This document shows, in pieces, positions 48,550-58,739 of a DNA stretch of 64,000 nucleotides. Made by a program: the position numbers and the translations under genes. Under the pieces are notes generated by a model. It was not told where the DNA came from. It did not search any database and was given only the letters and a program-made list of their open reading frames with translations. The DNA comes from Sambucus nigra. Its lineage: Eukaryota; Streptophyta; Magnoliopsida; Dipsacales; Adoxaceae. The stretch spans positions 278,866,109 to 278,930,108 of the forward strand of contig OX422222.1 in the NCBI GenBank assembly GCA_949130495.1. Direction: 5' to 3'. Within the stretch, counting starts at the first letter, position 1. Each line of letters opens with the position of its first letter.

Positions 48550-50075
48550 TGTAAGGATACAAATTTCCAATTTAGACCTTCGTAGTTTTGGCTCAATTCT
48601 GGAAAAAAAACGTTTAAGTCATAGGATAAAGTTACTGTCCATCCTTAAAGCCTATGACATGCTAAAGTTGAAGACGTAGCGGCCAAGATATTAAAGCTTC
48701 ATCAAATGCCGAGTTTAATGTTCCTTGTTTCTACGTCAACAATATTGGTTCCATTTCTCCTAAGGTATGAATGCATTTTGAATATATATATAGGAGCTTG
48801 GAATATTTTTCATTGGGTGAATTTTTATTTTAAACTGTTGTTGTTTTTCAGAAAGTTTCATTAAAACTTTAAAATATAGTTTTCGGGCTAAAATTAGAAT
48901 TTTCAGCTTTCTGGTTTTTCGTTCGATATTGTCGTTCGAACGAGTTTGTCGTTCGAGCGAGGTTTGCAACAACCTGCCACTGGAACTTTGTTAGAAGTAT
49001 TGTTCGAACGAGATTTGGCGGGAATAGTTTTTTGGGCAATTTTTGACAGTTTTTCCACTACTTTACCCCACTACCTTTTTGACAGATTTAACTAGTGCGT
49101 GAACAACATTTTTGTTAAGACTTTTTCATAATATTTTCCTCACTTAGAGTGTTTTGAGAGTGAATTCTTCCAAAGAAAAAGTCCCCTTGAATTTTTGTTA
49201 AAATGTTTTAATCCTTAGAACAAAATCAAGGTTTATACCCAAAGTTTGTTTATCCAAGTTCATATATATATATATATATACTTTGCTTGGAGTTTGGTAC
49301 CAGGTTTTATCTCTACCGTTTGAAGAGAAGTTTGGATTTTCTTCTAAATCCCTCAAAGAAGATGAAGTTTGTTTTGTTGCGGCATTCTCACATGGTGAAA
49401 CGCACCATGTGTGGTTGACGGTGTGCCTATGTCTCATTGGTGATTCCAAGATTCCGGTGGAGCTTCGAGGTTATTGACTAGGCGGAGGTATTTACAAGAA
49501 GACGTGTCGAGGCTTGAAAGGGGTCGAGTCGAGGAAGTAAGTCATTTGTCTTGTAATTGTAAAACCATACTTAGTGGACTTAAGGCTAGGGCTGTCTGAG
49601 GTTTTTTTCCCGTTGTGGGTTTTTCCTCGTACATCGCGGCGTAGTGGATTAATTGTTTATTTTATCTTTTGCGAAATCAACTAGAACGCATGCTTAGGTA
49701 AAAAGATAAAATTGGTTTATTTCACTACTTATTTAATTTGGTGCTAAATTAATTTGGTGCTAAATTAATTTGGCTAATGTTTATGTTAATTTAATTCAAG
49801 TCATCTTGTAATTTGATCAAATTGGTTTGGCCTAATTTGGTTATATTGAAAACATGACTTTGGCAAATTTCTAGGACTTGGGTTGAATTAATTTGGTTTA
49901 AGTGAAATTTAAATTGTGTGTGTGTTTAATCTTATTTCACTTGGTTTAATTTTAATTTGAAAAGAAATTAAAATTTGTGGTTTAATTGAAGCATCAACGC
50001 TTCCGCATATTTACAAATGGAAATTACTCTTTTTGAAGTAAGAAGTTTTTAAAATTGGGGGCCTTTGCCATTTCA
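48550..50075 (+). repeat. Nested element right LTR (1,526 bp)
   Basis: It starts TGTAAGGATAC right after a GGGGGAGATT tract and ends ATTTCA. It matches the left LTR end to end with scattered substitutions, a shorter (AT)n run (49262-49280), a deletion near 49010 and an 18-bp duplication near 49740. LTR divergence here could date the insertion. Confidence 0.92.
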
Positions 50076-51040
50076 AAGAAGAGTTTACGCTGAAAGCTAT
50101 GTTGATGTGGGCAATCCATGATTTTCCAGCTTATGGGACATCCGGTTGTGTAGTACATGGTTATTTGGGGTGTCCTATTTGTGGAGAGAAGACTGAATCT
50201 CTTCGTTTATCCTTTAGCTCAAAAAATGTATACCATTGCCACAAGAGGTTTTTACCCCCAACTCATTGTTTCAGATCTGAGAAAGGTTCCAATTTTTTAT
50301 TGGGCGGGGTTGAACATAGGCTACCGCCGACACAACTTCCGAGTTCAAAAATTAAAAGTAAATCTTCTAAATGCGGCCCTAATATGCCAGGTAAGAATCC
50401 CAAATTTGAGAATGTCAAGCATAAGAAGACCCCAACTGGAAATAAAACTGAGACAAGAAAGGCATGGTCTAGGAGTTCAATTTTATTTGACTTGCCTTAT
50501 TGGAAGAATAACCCGATGCGCCATGTATTGGATGTGATGCGTGCAGAGAAGAACTTTGCTGAACATATTGTGGGCACTTGCCTTGGGAAGAGTCATTAGA
50601 AGGATGGAGAAAATGAACGAAAAGACCTTAAATCGTTGAAACTTAAGCCACAACTATGGTTAAAAGAAGATAGTAGGGGAAGGACAATAATTCCCCCTGG
50701 TGCGTTTACTTTGACGAGTGGGGAAAGGAAGGTGCTTTTAGACACAATATATAATTTGAAGGGCCTATCTACTTTTTCGTCCAACTTGCATAGGATTATG
50801 AATTATGCTACTCATGATTTACATAAGTGTAAGTCCCACGATGAAACATGTGATCATACAATTGGTTCCTTTATTGTTTAAGCACTATTTCTCCAAGCAC
50901 AAGGATTTGCAGAGGGCTATTATGCAAATTAGTATTACCTTCTCACTCTTGTGTGAGAAGGTATTCAATCAAAAACACATAGTGGCCGCAAAATTGGCAG
51001 TGATCGAAGCGATTTGTGTGTTGGAGAAGTACTTTCCCCC
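50076..51040 (+). pseudogene. CACTA-2 TNP2-type transposase, C-terminal part (truncated)
   Basis: Immediately after the nested element the reading resumes with EEFTLKAMLMWAIHDFPAYG, the conserved TNP2 block holding a DxxA-like acidic motif. It continues with GCPICGEKT (zinc pair) and ILFDLPYWKN. DUF4218 begins near 50700 (LDTIYNLKGL, CKSHDE) with a frame change near 50850. At about 51040 (EKYFPP) homology stops. CACTA-1 continues with FFDISVHLL there, so CACTA-2 has lost the rest of DUF4218 and any DUF4216. Confidence 0.85.
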
Positions 51041-51300
51041 TTGTGTAGTGTGCACTTTATCATTTTCACCCCTTGATTTGCACTTTATCATTTTCACTCT
51101 TGTGTAGTTTGCGTGTGTGTGGGCAGTAGGGGTGGGGGTGGGGATTTTTCACTCTTGTACATATTATGAGCTAGATGCTGTTGTTTTGGAATTCAGAATT
51201 GGGGTGTTTAACAGTAGTAATTCATTTTTATTTGTAGTAATTGTACATATTTGCATGTTTTCTTTTAATTCATTTTGATATGTACTAATAATATTTTTTT
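51041..51300. other. CACTA-2 intergenic segment with 28-bp repeat
   Basis: TGCACTTTATCATTTTCAC occurs at 51051-51069 and again at 51079-51097, spaced 28 bp. This sits at the point where the transposase homology ends. The rest is noncoding and runs up to a CTCCTTCAG splice-acceptor-like sequence at about 51319. Confidence 0.7.
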
Positions 51301-51319
51301 ACAGAAAATTTCTCCTTCA

Positions 51320-52460
51320 GGTATTAAGGCGAGGATGATGATGTTGGTTATGATGATATGGTCTGGGCTCGGTGGTAACGGAGGTGACGACGGCTCCTCG
51401 GCCCCTAGTCTCCCCAAATATGGCAAATTGTGGATGGCCATTGAGAATAAGTCGGGGCTATTAGCGAGATCCCTCGAGCTGGTAAAGACGATCATTGGCC
51501 CGGGGTACATTAGTTGGAAGGAGGTGCCATATGAGCTCAAGTTAGCTGTTTGGGTGGCACTACAAGTAATGTATTTATATTTATATGAATATTTAAATTT
51601 CAATTTCGATTTTAATTTCATTTTATATTTATATTTATTTGCAACTAACATTGTATTTATTGGACAGGAACAATTCATCCTGGATCCAAAGCTACGCGAT
51701 TTCGTCTTGGAGCAGTTGAGGGAGCAACACAAGACGTGGAAGAAAAATATATGGACCCGGTACTTTGGGAGGACACGATAGTCCATTATCCAAATGCGTG
51801 AATCCGTCCGCCGAAGGAGCCGATCTTATTGGCACAATGGTAAAGGTTCATTGACAATGAGATCGGGGAGTGACAATTGGCATCTCGCCAATTAGGAAGG
51901 GAAAATCGAGCAAAAAAGACGGATGTACACTACTCCGACCAGACGTCGTACGCCGAGGTGGAGCATAGGATGATGGTAAGATTTAATTTTTCTATAACTA
52001 TATAAAATATATTATTCAGCATTATTTTACTTTTCGGGGTCGATACTAATTTTACTTTATTTTATTTCAGGGGATAGGGAGTGGCCCTGGGGGTAGGCTA
52101 CATAGGCTCGATACTTATGTGGCTCTTCGAACGAAGAAGGGGAAGGACAAGGAGGTGTCCCCAAGCGTCGCGGCCACGATTGTAAGTAATCCGACAGTTT
52201 ACTTTTTGTTAATTACGTTATAATTTTTTAATTTACTTATTTTACTAATCATGTGCTTTTTGTCATTTCAGGCAAAGTTTAAGGAAGTGCATGAGTCACA
52301 GTCTGATCCCGACAAAGGTGCACTATTTCATGGACGTGAGCTTCAAGACATCGAGTCCAAGGTGCACGTCACACATGTGATGCCCGAGAAGGAGAACTCC
52401 CTATTGTGGTTGCGCGAACAATGCGGCACGGTGTATATTAGTGGGTGTGTTAATTCCAAG
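51320..52460 (+). pseudogene. CACTA-2 second gene (Transposase_24 / Ptta-En-Spm-like), four exons visible
   Basis: Exon candidates are 51320-51565, 51668-51975, 52071-52181 and 52272 to about 52450. Introns with GT...AG ends are 51566-51667, 51976-52070 and 52182-52271. The protein reads WVALQ|EQFILDPKLRDFVLEQL, WKKNIW, then in another frame a NRAKK...YAEVEHRMM region, and ATI|AKFKEVHESQSDPDKG. These resemble the plant transposase family Pfam calls Transposase_24, proposed as the En/Spm accessory protein. One frameshift near 51763 and three stops in exon 2 break it. Confidence 0.75.
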
Positions 52461-52649
52461 TTATTATATTTGGGTTATATGGTGATGCATATTCTCTCTA
52501 TTTTGAATATATATATTTGCATTATGTCTATTTTATTTGGATATATGATGTTTGAACAGGTACAACATTGCTATAACAGGTATGAATATATTGCTGGGCA
52601 GTGGCAGTGGCCATACTGTCCAGCAGCATTTTTTTCAACTCTGCCCAGA

Positions 52650-52907
52650 ATTGTCACGGTCATTGATCGTGATAATTTTCTAAACATTGTCACAGGTTTG
52701 TCACGATCCTTAAATGTGACAAAACTTGTCGCGATCAAGGACCGTGACACGACCCTGACAATTCTAATGAACTTGTCACGGTCAATGACCGTGACAAGTC
52801 CAAGACAAACAAAGTTGTCTCGCCCAGAATTATCACGGTCATTAACCTTGACAAGTTGAACTTGTCAAGGTCATTGACCGTGACAATTCACCAGAATTGG
52901 TGTAGTG
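52650..52907. repeat. CACTA-2 right subterminal repeats and TIR
   Basis: At least six copies of TGTCACGGT(N5)ACCGTGACA or close variants are packed between 52650 and 52885. The TIR TTGGTGTAGTG closes the element at 52907. The array is denser than at the left end, an asymmetry known for En/Spm. Confidence 0.9.
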
Positions 52908-52910
52908 AGG

Positions 52911-53965
52911 GACTATGAATGCTGCTGAGGTTGTCGCCATTGGCGTAAGCAGTTAATGCGGCTTTGACTACTTTTGCTCAGCAAGCACCAGAGGTGCCAC
53001 CCCAGCCTCAGTTTGTGGCTCTATACCAGACACATTCGTATTCTTCTATGTGGGAGCGAGTTAGAGATGCCTTTCAAAAGGCTCATCCTCCCAAGTTTTA
53101 GGGAAGCTCTGATGTCGTTGCTTCTTTCCAATCGAAGAAGGATATCCAACGGCATTTACAGATGTATGAGTGCACTGGTGTATAAAGACAGATACTAGCT
53201 ACATTTAAGCTAGTAGGGTAATCCTTACAGTGCTGGGAGTCCATTACCACCACACAGAAGAGAGATGGTATATCGATTCAGAAGTCCTGGGAGAGATTCG
53301 ATTGCAACTACTTCTCATCCGCTATTCAGACAAAGATGAGGCAGAAATTCTTAGACGTTTCCCAAGAAGGGAGGACAGTAACTGAGTATGAGGAGGAATT
53401 TACTAGGTTGTCAAATTTTGTTCCCGAAGAAGTGAGCACTGAGGAGAAGAGGATACAGTTGTTTGTGGATGGTCTTACTTGGATAATCTGACAGTATTTG
53501 TTGGGTAATCCCACTTTAAAGACGTATATGGATGTGTTTAATGTCATTTTACTACACTGTCAGGACCATCGCTTCCACGCGAAAGGAAGCAAGTGCTCAG
53601 CAGAGTCCAACTAGCAGGGCATGACAGGGGGTAGCAGTGCCAGTGGGGCACAATCGACTCAGACTCATATGAGATAGGGTGAGTAGGGTTCCCATCAGGG
53701 GGATGCTTCTAAGCATTTCCAATCAGGAGATTTCAATGAGGATCAAGGTGGATTCAGGTATGGCCATCAGGATCAGTAGGTACAGCCGATCCAACAACAT
53801 TTTTAGCAGGTCCAGTAGGGCCAAAGGAGAGGTGGAAATGGCCAGTAGGGCCGAGGCCAGAGGAGAGGAAATTTCACGAGAAGATGTTTTATATGTGGCA
53901 AGAATGACCACAAGCGCTAGGATTGCTTTGATAAGGTAGAATTCCGCGATAGCATAGTGCTCGCT
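52911..53965 (+). pseudogene. Gypsy gag, main piece
   Basis: After CACTA-2 the frame shows the retrotransposon gag domain: WERVRDAFQKAHPPKF, SWERFDCNYF and VTEYEEEFTRLS...VPEE are its typical blocks. A zinc knuckle at about 53888 reads CFICGKNDHKRxDCF, with a TAG stop at the x position. Frames change repeatedly between 53100 and 53700. Gag forms the particle around element RNA. Confidence 0.82.
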
Positions 53966-54109
53966 AGGAGCCATAAAGGCCTAATTTTCCTGTCGCCCTC
54001 CCAGCACTAGCACCAGCACCATCATTGCCAGCCATACCAATTATCCTAGCATCCCCACCTAAACAGGGGCAGTTGTAGTATGGGCGTTGACAACGTTCAC
54101 CAGTCCACA

Positions 54110-54600
54110 GTTCCACAAGCTTCGCCCACAGTTGAGGGTATGTTTCTTATATATGGGACTTTGGGGTGCATTTTATTTGACACTACGGCTTCACACTCAT
54201 TTATAGCCACTAGATTTGCATGAGACGTGGGATTGTTAGACATTACCGATAGTACAATCACGTATGTAGACTCACTATTGGGTAGCGGGACATTTATCTT
54301 CTTTATTTTTTGGGGTATGAGTATAGACATCAGGAGACTACTTTTTCCCGTCGATATGCTTGTGTTAGATATGTCAGAGTATGATGACATTATTGGTATG
54401 GATTGGCTAGTAGCGTATAGGGGCATAATTAATTGTTAAAGTAGGAGCATCGTGTTTGCGATTTCGAGTGAGAAGATGTTCTTAGTGGCGATGCCCAATC
54501 CCATAGGGGAATCGTCAACTCACTTGTATTATATTGAGGAGGAGACCTATCAGGGGATAGTGATTTCCCTAGACTCGATCCCAGTGTGTGAGAGTTTGCT
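54110..54600 (+). pseudogene. Gypsy aspartic protease
   Basis: LFDTTASHSFIA at about 54173 corresponds to the (L/V)FD(S/T)GASHSFI protease box, with Thr replacing the Gly of DTG. Later MLVLDMSEYDDIIGMDWL is the highly conserved D-(Y/F)-DVILGMDWL block of this clade. The DTG change alone would be expected to kill activity. The frame has a stop at about 54437. Confidence 0.85.
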
Positions 54601-54619
54601 GATGTATTTTAGGAGATAC

Positions 54620-55108
54620 CGGGATTGCCTCCTAGTCGAGAGATAGATTTTTTTATTCATTTAGCGTCGGGCACTCGATCGATAGCTCGCGCGCCTTATC
54701 ATGTGTCTCCTATGGAGATGAGGGAGCCACAGGATCGGATCAAGCAACTTTTGGATAAGGGATTTATTCGTAGGAGTACCTCACCTTGGGATTTCCCAGT
54801 GCTGTTGTGAAGAATAAAGATCTCTACGCCTATATGTGGATTACCGGGAGTTGAATAAAGTCACGATACGAAATAACTATTCGTTGCCTCAAATCGACGA
54901 CTTATTCAACCAGTTAAAAGGAGTCACCTACTTCTCTATGATAGATTTGAGATCAGGGTATCACCAGTTGCGCATTCGGGAGAAAAATGTATCTAAGACT
55001 GCCTTTTTGACGAGATATGGGTCTTACGAGTTTCGAGTTATGCCATTTGGGCTAATTAACGCGCCAGTTGTGTTCATGGACTTAATGGAAAGGGTATTCG
55101 TAGACTGA
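54620..55108 (+). pseudogene. Gypsy reverse transcriptase, N-terminal half
   Basis: Blocks in order are [69 protein letters not shown] (split here as shorter quotes: [14 protein letters not shown]), [20 protein letters not shown] and an NAP box. The palm Asp in the [10 protein letters not shown] motif is intact. One frameshift lies near 54808. The sequence stops before the YIDD box, at 55108, where Copia-3 RT begins. Confidence 0.9.
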
Positions 55109-55110
55109 GG

Positions 55111-56390
55111 TTCCATGGTTTGAAATAAGTTAAATGAAAATGGTACCATGGTTTGCAATAAGGATAGGTTTATCGCTCAAGGATACACACAGAACTAGGG
55201 TGTAAACTTTGAGGACATATTCACTATTGTTGCTAGTCTTGAGTCTGTCTCCACTTACTACTCGCCATATCATGTCATCTGCGCTTTAAGTTATATCATA
55301 TGGATATCAAGAGTGCTTTTCTAAATGGCATTCTATAATAGGAGTTTTATCTAGAATAATTAAAAGGGTTTGAAGACCCTAAGCACCCAGGACACCTCTA
55401 CTATCTTAGGAAAGCCTTGTATGGTTTGAAGCAAGCACCCCATGCTTAGTACGAGAGGCTTACTTCCTATTTCTTAGCTCGCAACTTTAAGAGAGGGGAA
55501 GTAGATAAGATGTTGTTTACAAGGAGAGAGAATAGTGCTATTTTGGTTGCATGGGTCCTTGTGGACGACATAACCTTTGGATCCACGTGCTCTCTCCATA
55601 CTCAAAATTTCAAGGAGGAGATAAAAAGTGAGTTTGAGATGAGTATGGTACGTGAGTTTACATTCTTTATAGGTCTTCAGATTCATCATCTTAAGGTTGG
55701 GATATTCATATCTTAATCCAAATATGCAAGGGACCTTGTGAAGAAATTCGGTCTAGACTCCACTAAGCATGTTTCACCCCTATAAGTTCATCGAAAAAGC
55801 TTAGAAAAGATGCTTTAGGAAATGATGTAGATCAGACTTTATATCGTAGCATGATAGGTAGACTTTTTTACCTTATCGCGTGTCTACTTGATATTGCCTT
55901 TAGTGTTACAGTCCGTGTGCGATACCAGGCGTCCCCAAAAGAGTCAAACTTACACGCTCTTAAACGTATTATCAATACATGGGTGGGATTCTATCATATA
56001 GTATTTGGTATTCCTGTGATACCGATGATAGTTTGTTCGCCTATTTGAATGCTGATTGGGTCGGGGATGTCGATGGGTGTAGGAGCACTCTGGGTGGGTG
56101 TTTCTACATTGGGAGTGCTCTTGTCTAGTGTAAGAGCAAGAAGAAAAACTTCATATCTTTATCCACGAAAAAGACTGAGTATATAGTCGTTGGGAGTTAT
56201 TGCACGTAACTCTTGTGGATGAAGAAAATGTTATAGGATTACACATTTAACAGGGCACAATGACTATTTACTATGATGATACGAGTGCCATGCATATTTC
56301 TCATAATCCCGTCCAACATTCGCATACATATCCCATTAGGGTAAGTGAGAATTTTATTTGTGACCTAGTTGAGGAGAATATCATTTAATC
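55111..56390 (+). mobile_element. Copia-3, right fragment (RT and RNase H)
   Basis: Right after the Gypsy RT breaks off, the + strand reads NKLNENGTMVCNKDRFIAQGY, the copia RT entry. It continues with a SAFLNG-like block through stops, VDDITFGST (catalytic YVDD box, with the Tyr position changed), MSMVREFTFFIGLQIHHL and an RNase H region to about 56390. Integrase and the RT start are missing, so a deletion took them along with the Gypsy 3' half. No right LTR is seen after 56390. Confidence 0.85.
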
Positions 56391-56590
56391 ATTCCATTTC
56401 GTGCAACTTAGGAGACGTCACTGAGTTCTATAAAATGTCAGTTCCCCCATTGTTCACTTCACCCTGAATTTTGAATTTTTTTCTTTTGTTTTAAGCTTTT
56501 AATTCGCCATTTGTGAGAGTTGTTCTTCTTTTATGTTTTGTTCACTATAATAATCTATCACTCTTTATATTTCTTTATTCTTTGCTACAA
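56391..56590. other. Junction between Copia-3 and the next coding relic
   Basis: T-rich, noncoding. I see no LTR end, polypurine tract or target duplication that would mark a clean boundary. Confidence 0.4.
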
Positions 56591-58500
56591 ATATAGTGCA
56601 TACCGTAGATGAAAGTTCATTGGATCATTTTAGGACCACCTATAGAATCCCTTCTTGGGTAAAAATGGAGTTGTTAACAAGTCCCTGTGACATTTTTACA
56701 TTAGAAGAAGGTCACTGGATCCCTATGATATTTATTATTGAATGTGGGTTCACCTTTCCCCTCAATCATTTATTTTTGTAATTTTGTTAATATTTTGATG
56801 TGGTCCCTGCTCAAGAGGCCCCAAAAACTTGGAGGTTTGTAAATGGAGTAAACCACATTAATGAGAGGTATGGGACCAATATAAGAATAAAGTAATTGAT
56901 ATACTATTATAGTTTGGGAACCATAAGCAAAAATTTCTATTACTTGAAGACGAGATTCCCAAACAGAGCCATTGTCGTGAATCTTCCATATTCCAGTAAG
57001 TACTATTGGGATCATGATTTAATAGTGAAGGATTAGCAATTTGTTCCTCTTCTTAAAGGTGGAGAGTACACTGGACCTCCTTTCCCTCAATAAGGCCAAG
57101 GCATAGGTCGACACTTACACATACTTGTATAATTTTTTTCTTTTTTACATATTCTTTTTATTCTATGATTAATTACATATTCCTATTTTTCTATTTTGCA
57201 GAGAAAAGGATGAAAGAAATCCCCCATGTGATTGAAATTAACTTTTCCAACCTATAGATCATTTAGTCTATTTAATAGAAGATTGGTGAAGGCCACCCTC
57301 GTTCAGCTTCGATTTTGCTTCGAAACCATATATCTTTCATTTCTCTCATTTCTCGCCTTATAAAAGACATTTCAATAACTCCTATCAATCTATAAGACCC
57401 TACTTCACCCTTCTGGTGTTTATATCTTAATCCTCCCCACCAGTAGAGGGGAATTTTTCTTTGGTGAACACTTCGCCATCCATTGAGTCGTTGGACAATT
57501 CCCTTGTGCCAACTGACATCAAGATTGTGAAGTGGAAGGTCCACAACCTCCTGGATGGCTCCAAGTTTAACAATTTATTGGAAATAAATCTGATGCTGGG
57601 GGGCTCTAACTAACCCCTTGTCGTGGAAATCTCTCCGATAAAAAATAAACATAAAACTAGTTTAAGAGGTTGAAGAGGGGTCCATCCCCCACTCTGTATT
57701 TGGCCAAAAAGGGGCCTGCCAATAAGGTAAAAAGCACTGGAATTGCCCAATCCATTTTTGTGGACCCTGGGCTTGCACGAGATCTAATTGGGGTTGGCAT
57801 TCTTTCGACTGATGAAGCTGCAACGTCCTCCATATCTCACACAAGGCTGATTGATCAGGCCAACCATAAATTGACTCTTGTAAGTATTACTTATTTCTTT
57901 ATGGTTTATCACACTGTTATCACTGTCTCTAATTCATTTTTTTAATGTTAATTTTTGTAGTTCCTAATTGGCTACAACATGTTGCTGAGGAGGAATGGAA
58001 AATTGAAGGAGTCTTCCTCTGATATAGAGGTGGCCTTTAATGGTATGCACAAGTCTTTAGAGGCTACTAATCACGCCCATGAGGATAAAAAAAATAAAAT
58101 CAATGATACAATCAAGGAGATGGAGGAGGGGAAGACTCAATAAGAGCATCTTACTAGCAATGCTAAGAAGGTGGTTGAGAAAGCTGAGAAGGTGGTCGAC
58201 CAAGCCAGGGTTCAGGATGCAGAGATGAAGGCCAAAGACAAAAAGTACAAGGAGGATGCCTATACTAGAGGATGGGACAATGTATTTTCTACTACTATTA
58301 TTAAGATTGAGTAATTGAAGAAGTCCTCTTTTAATGAGGGCTGGAATGCTGCCCTAACTCAGGTCAGCATAGCTGTAGGTTCAAATTTATTTCTTCAACA
58401 CAACCCAAGTACTCCTCCATAAATTAAAGAGGATGTTGATGATTATGATGAAGATGTAGAGGAATATGTGGTGCCTAAAGGGCTAGGTGGTAGTGTTTGA
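56590..58500 (+). pseudogene. Transposon-associated protein with gypsy-type 'Transposase_28'-like domain, introns visible
   Basis: The first block, LDHFRTTYRIPSWVKMEL ... GHWIPMIFIIECGFTFPLNHLF, matches the FRxxYxIPxxVxL...F(E)xGLRFPLxPF pattern of the plant 'putative gypsy type transposon' family. After a frame change the reading continues APKTWRFV and on to 57090. Likely introns end at 57201 (TTTTGCAG) and span 57880-57960 (GTAAGT...TTGTAG). After the second intron a Lys/Glu-rich coiled coil (58000-58300) leads to a GWNAAL block and an acidic DDYDEDVEEYV end. Stops show decay. Confidence 0.65.
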
Positions 58501-58739
58501 CCGACTAGAAGGTGAAATGGTGATTGATAAGGAGAAGGTGTGAAAAAGGGACTTCGTAGTTGTAGGGTTTATGATATTTTTCCTTTGTGAATTTTTGTTG
58601 TATTTACCAGATTTCCTTAGTTGTAATGTATTTATAATTTTAATTTTAATGAAATTATAATATTTTTCTACCACAGTCTGGAATACTTTAGCGCATTGCC
58701 TCTTTTATTCAGTTATTCCTTATGTGCCATCATACTTAT

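Larger units (their letters stand above)
44139..50075 (+). mobile_element. Gag-only Sirevirus-like LTR element (5,937 bp)
   Basis: LTRs at 44139-45695 and 48550-50075 flank a 2.85-kb interior. AAGAA at 44134-44138 and 50076-50080 is a perfect 5-bp target duplication, and removing the element re-joins the CACTA-2 transposase codons. The interior has an iMet primer site, one gag-like ORF with coiled coil and zinc knuckle, and several polypurine tracts, but no protease, integrase, RT or RNase H. It would need enzymes from a relative in trans. Confidence 0.93.
41084..52907 (+). mobile_element. CACTA-2 (En/Spm) transposon, both termini intact
   Basis: The left end CACTACACCAA and right end TTGGTGTAGTG are perfect 11-bp terminal inverted repeats. 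AGG at 41081-41083 and 52908-52910 is the expected 3-bp target duplication. Total length is 11,824 bp; without the nested LTR element (44139-50075 plus its 5-bp duplication) it is about 5.9 kb. It encodes a broken TNP2-type transposase and a second, multi-exon gene of Transposase_24 type. Palindromic subterminal repeats flank both ends. It inserted in the Gypsy gag. Confidence 0.95.
37984..55108 (+). mobile_element. Gypsy element, 3' truncated, hosting CACTA-2
   Basis: The left LTR (37984-40825) starts TGTAACACCCC and ends GGGTGTCACA, followed by an iMet primer site. Gag starts at about 41009, is interrupted by CACTA-2 (41084-52907), and resumes at 52911. Protease and RT follow to 55108, where the sequence switches to Copia-3 RT. 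RNase H, integrase and the right LTR are gone. The LTR ends, primer site and [10 protein letters not shown] motif suit a chromovirus (Tekay/Del-like) lineage; that assignment is inferred without a tree. Confidence 0.85.

Noticed and set aside
55800..56390. An independent gene after the Copia-3 RT
   Set aside because: The readings (VRYQASPKESNLHALKRI and following) match the copia RNase H region, so they belong to Copia-3.
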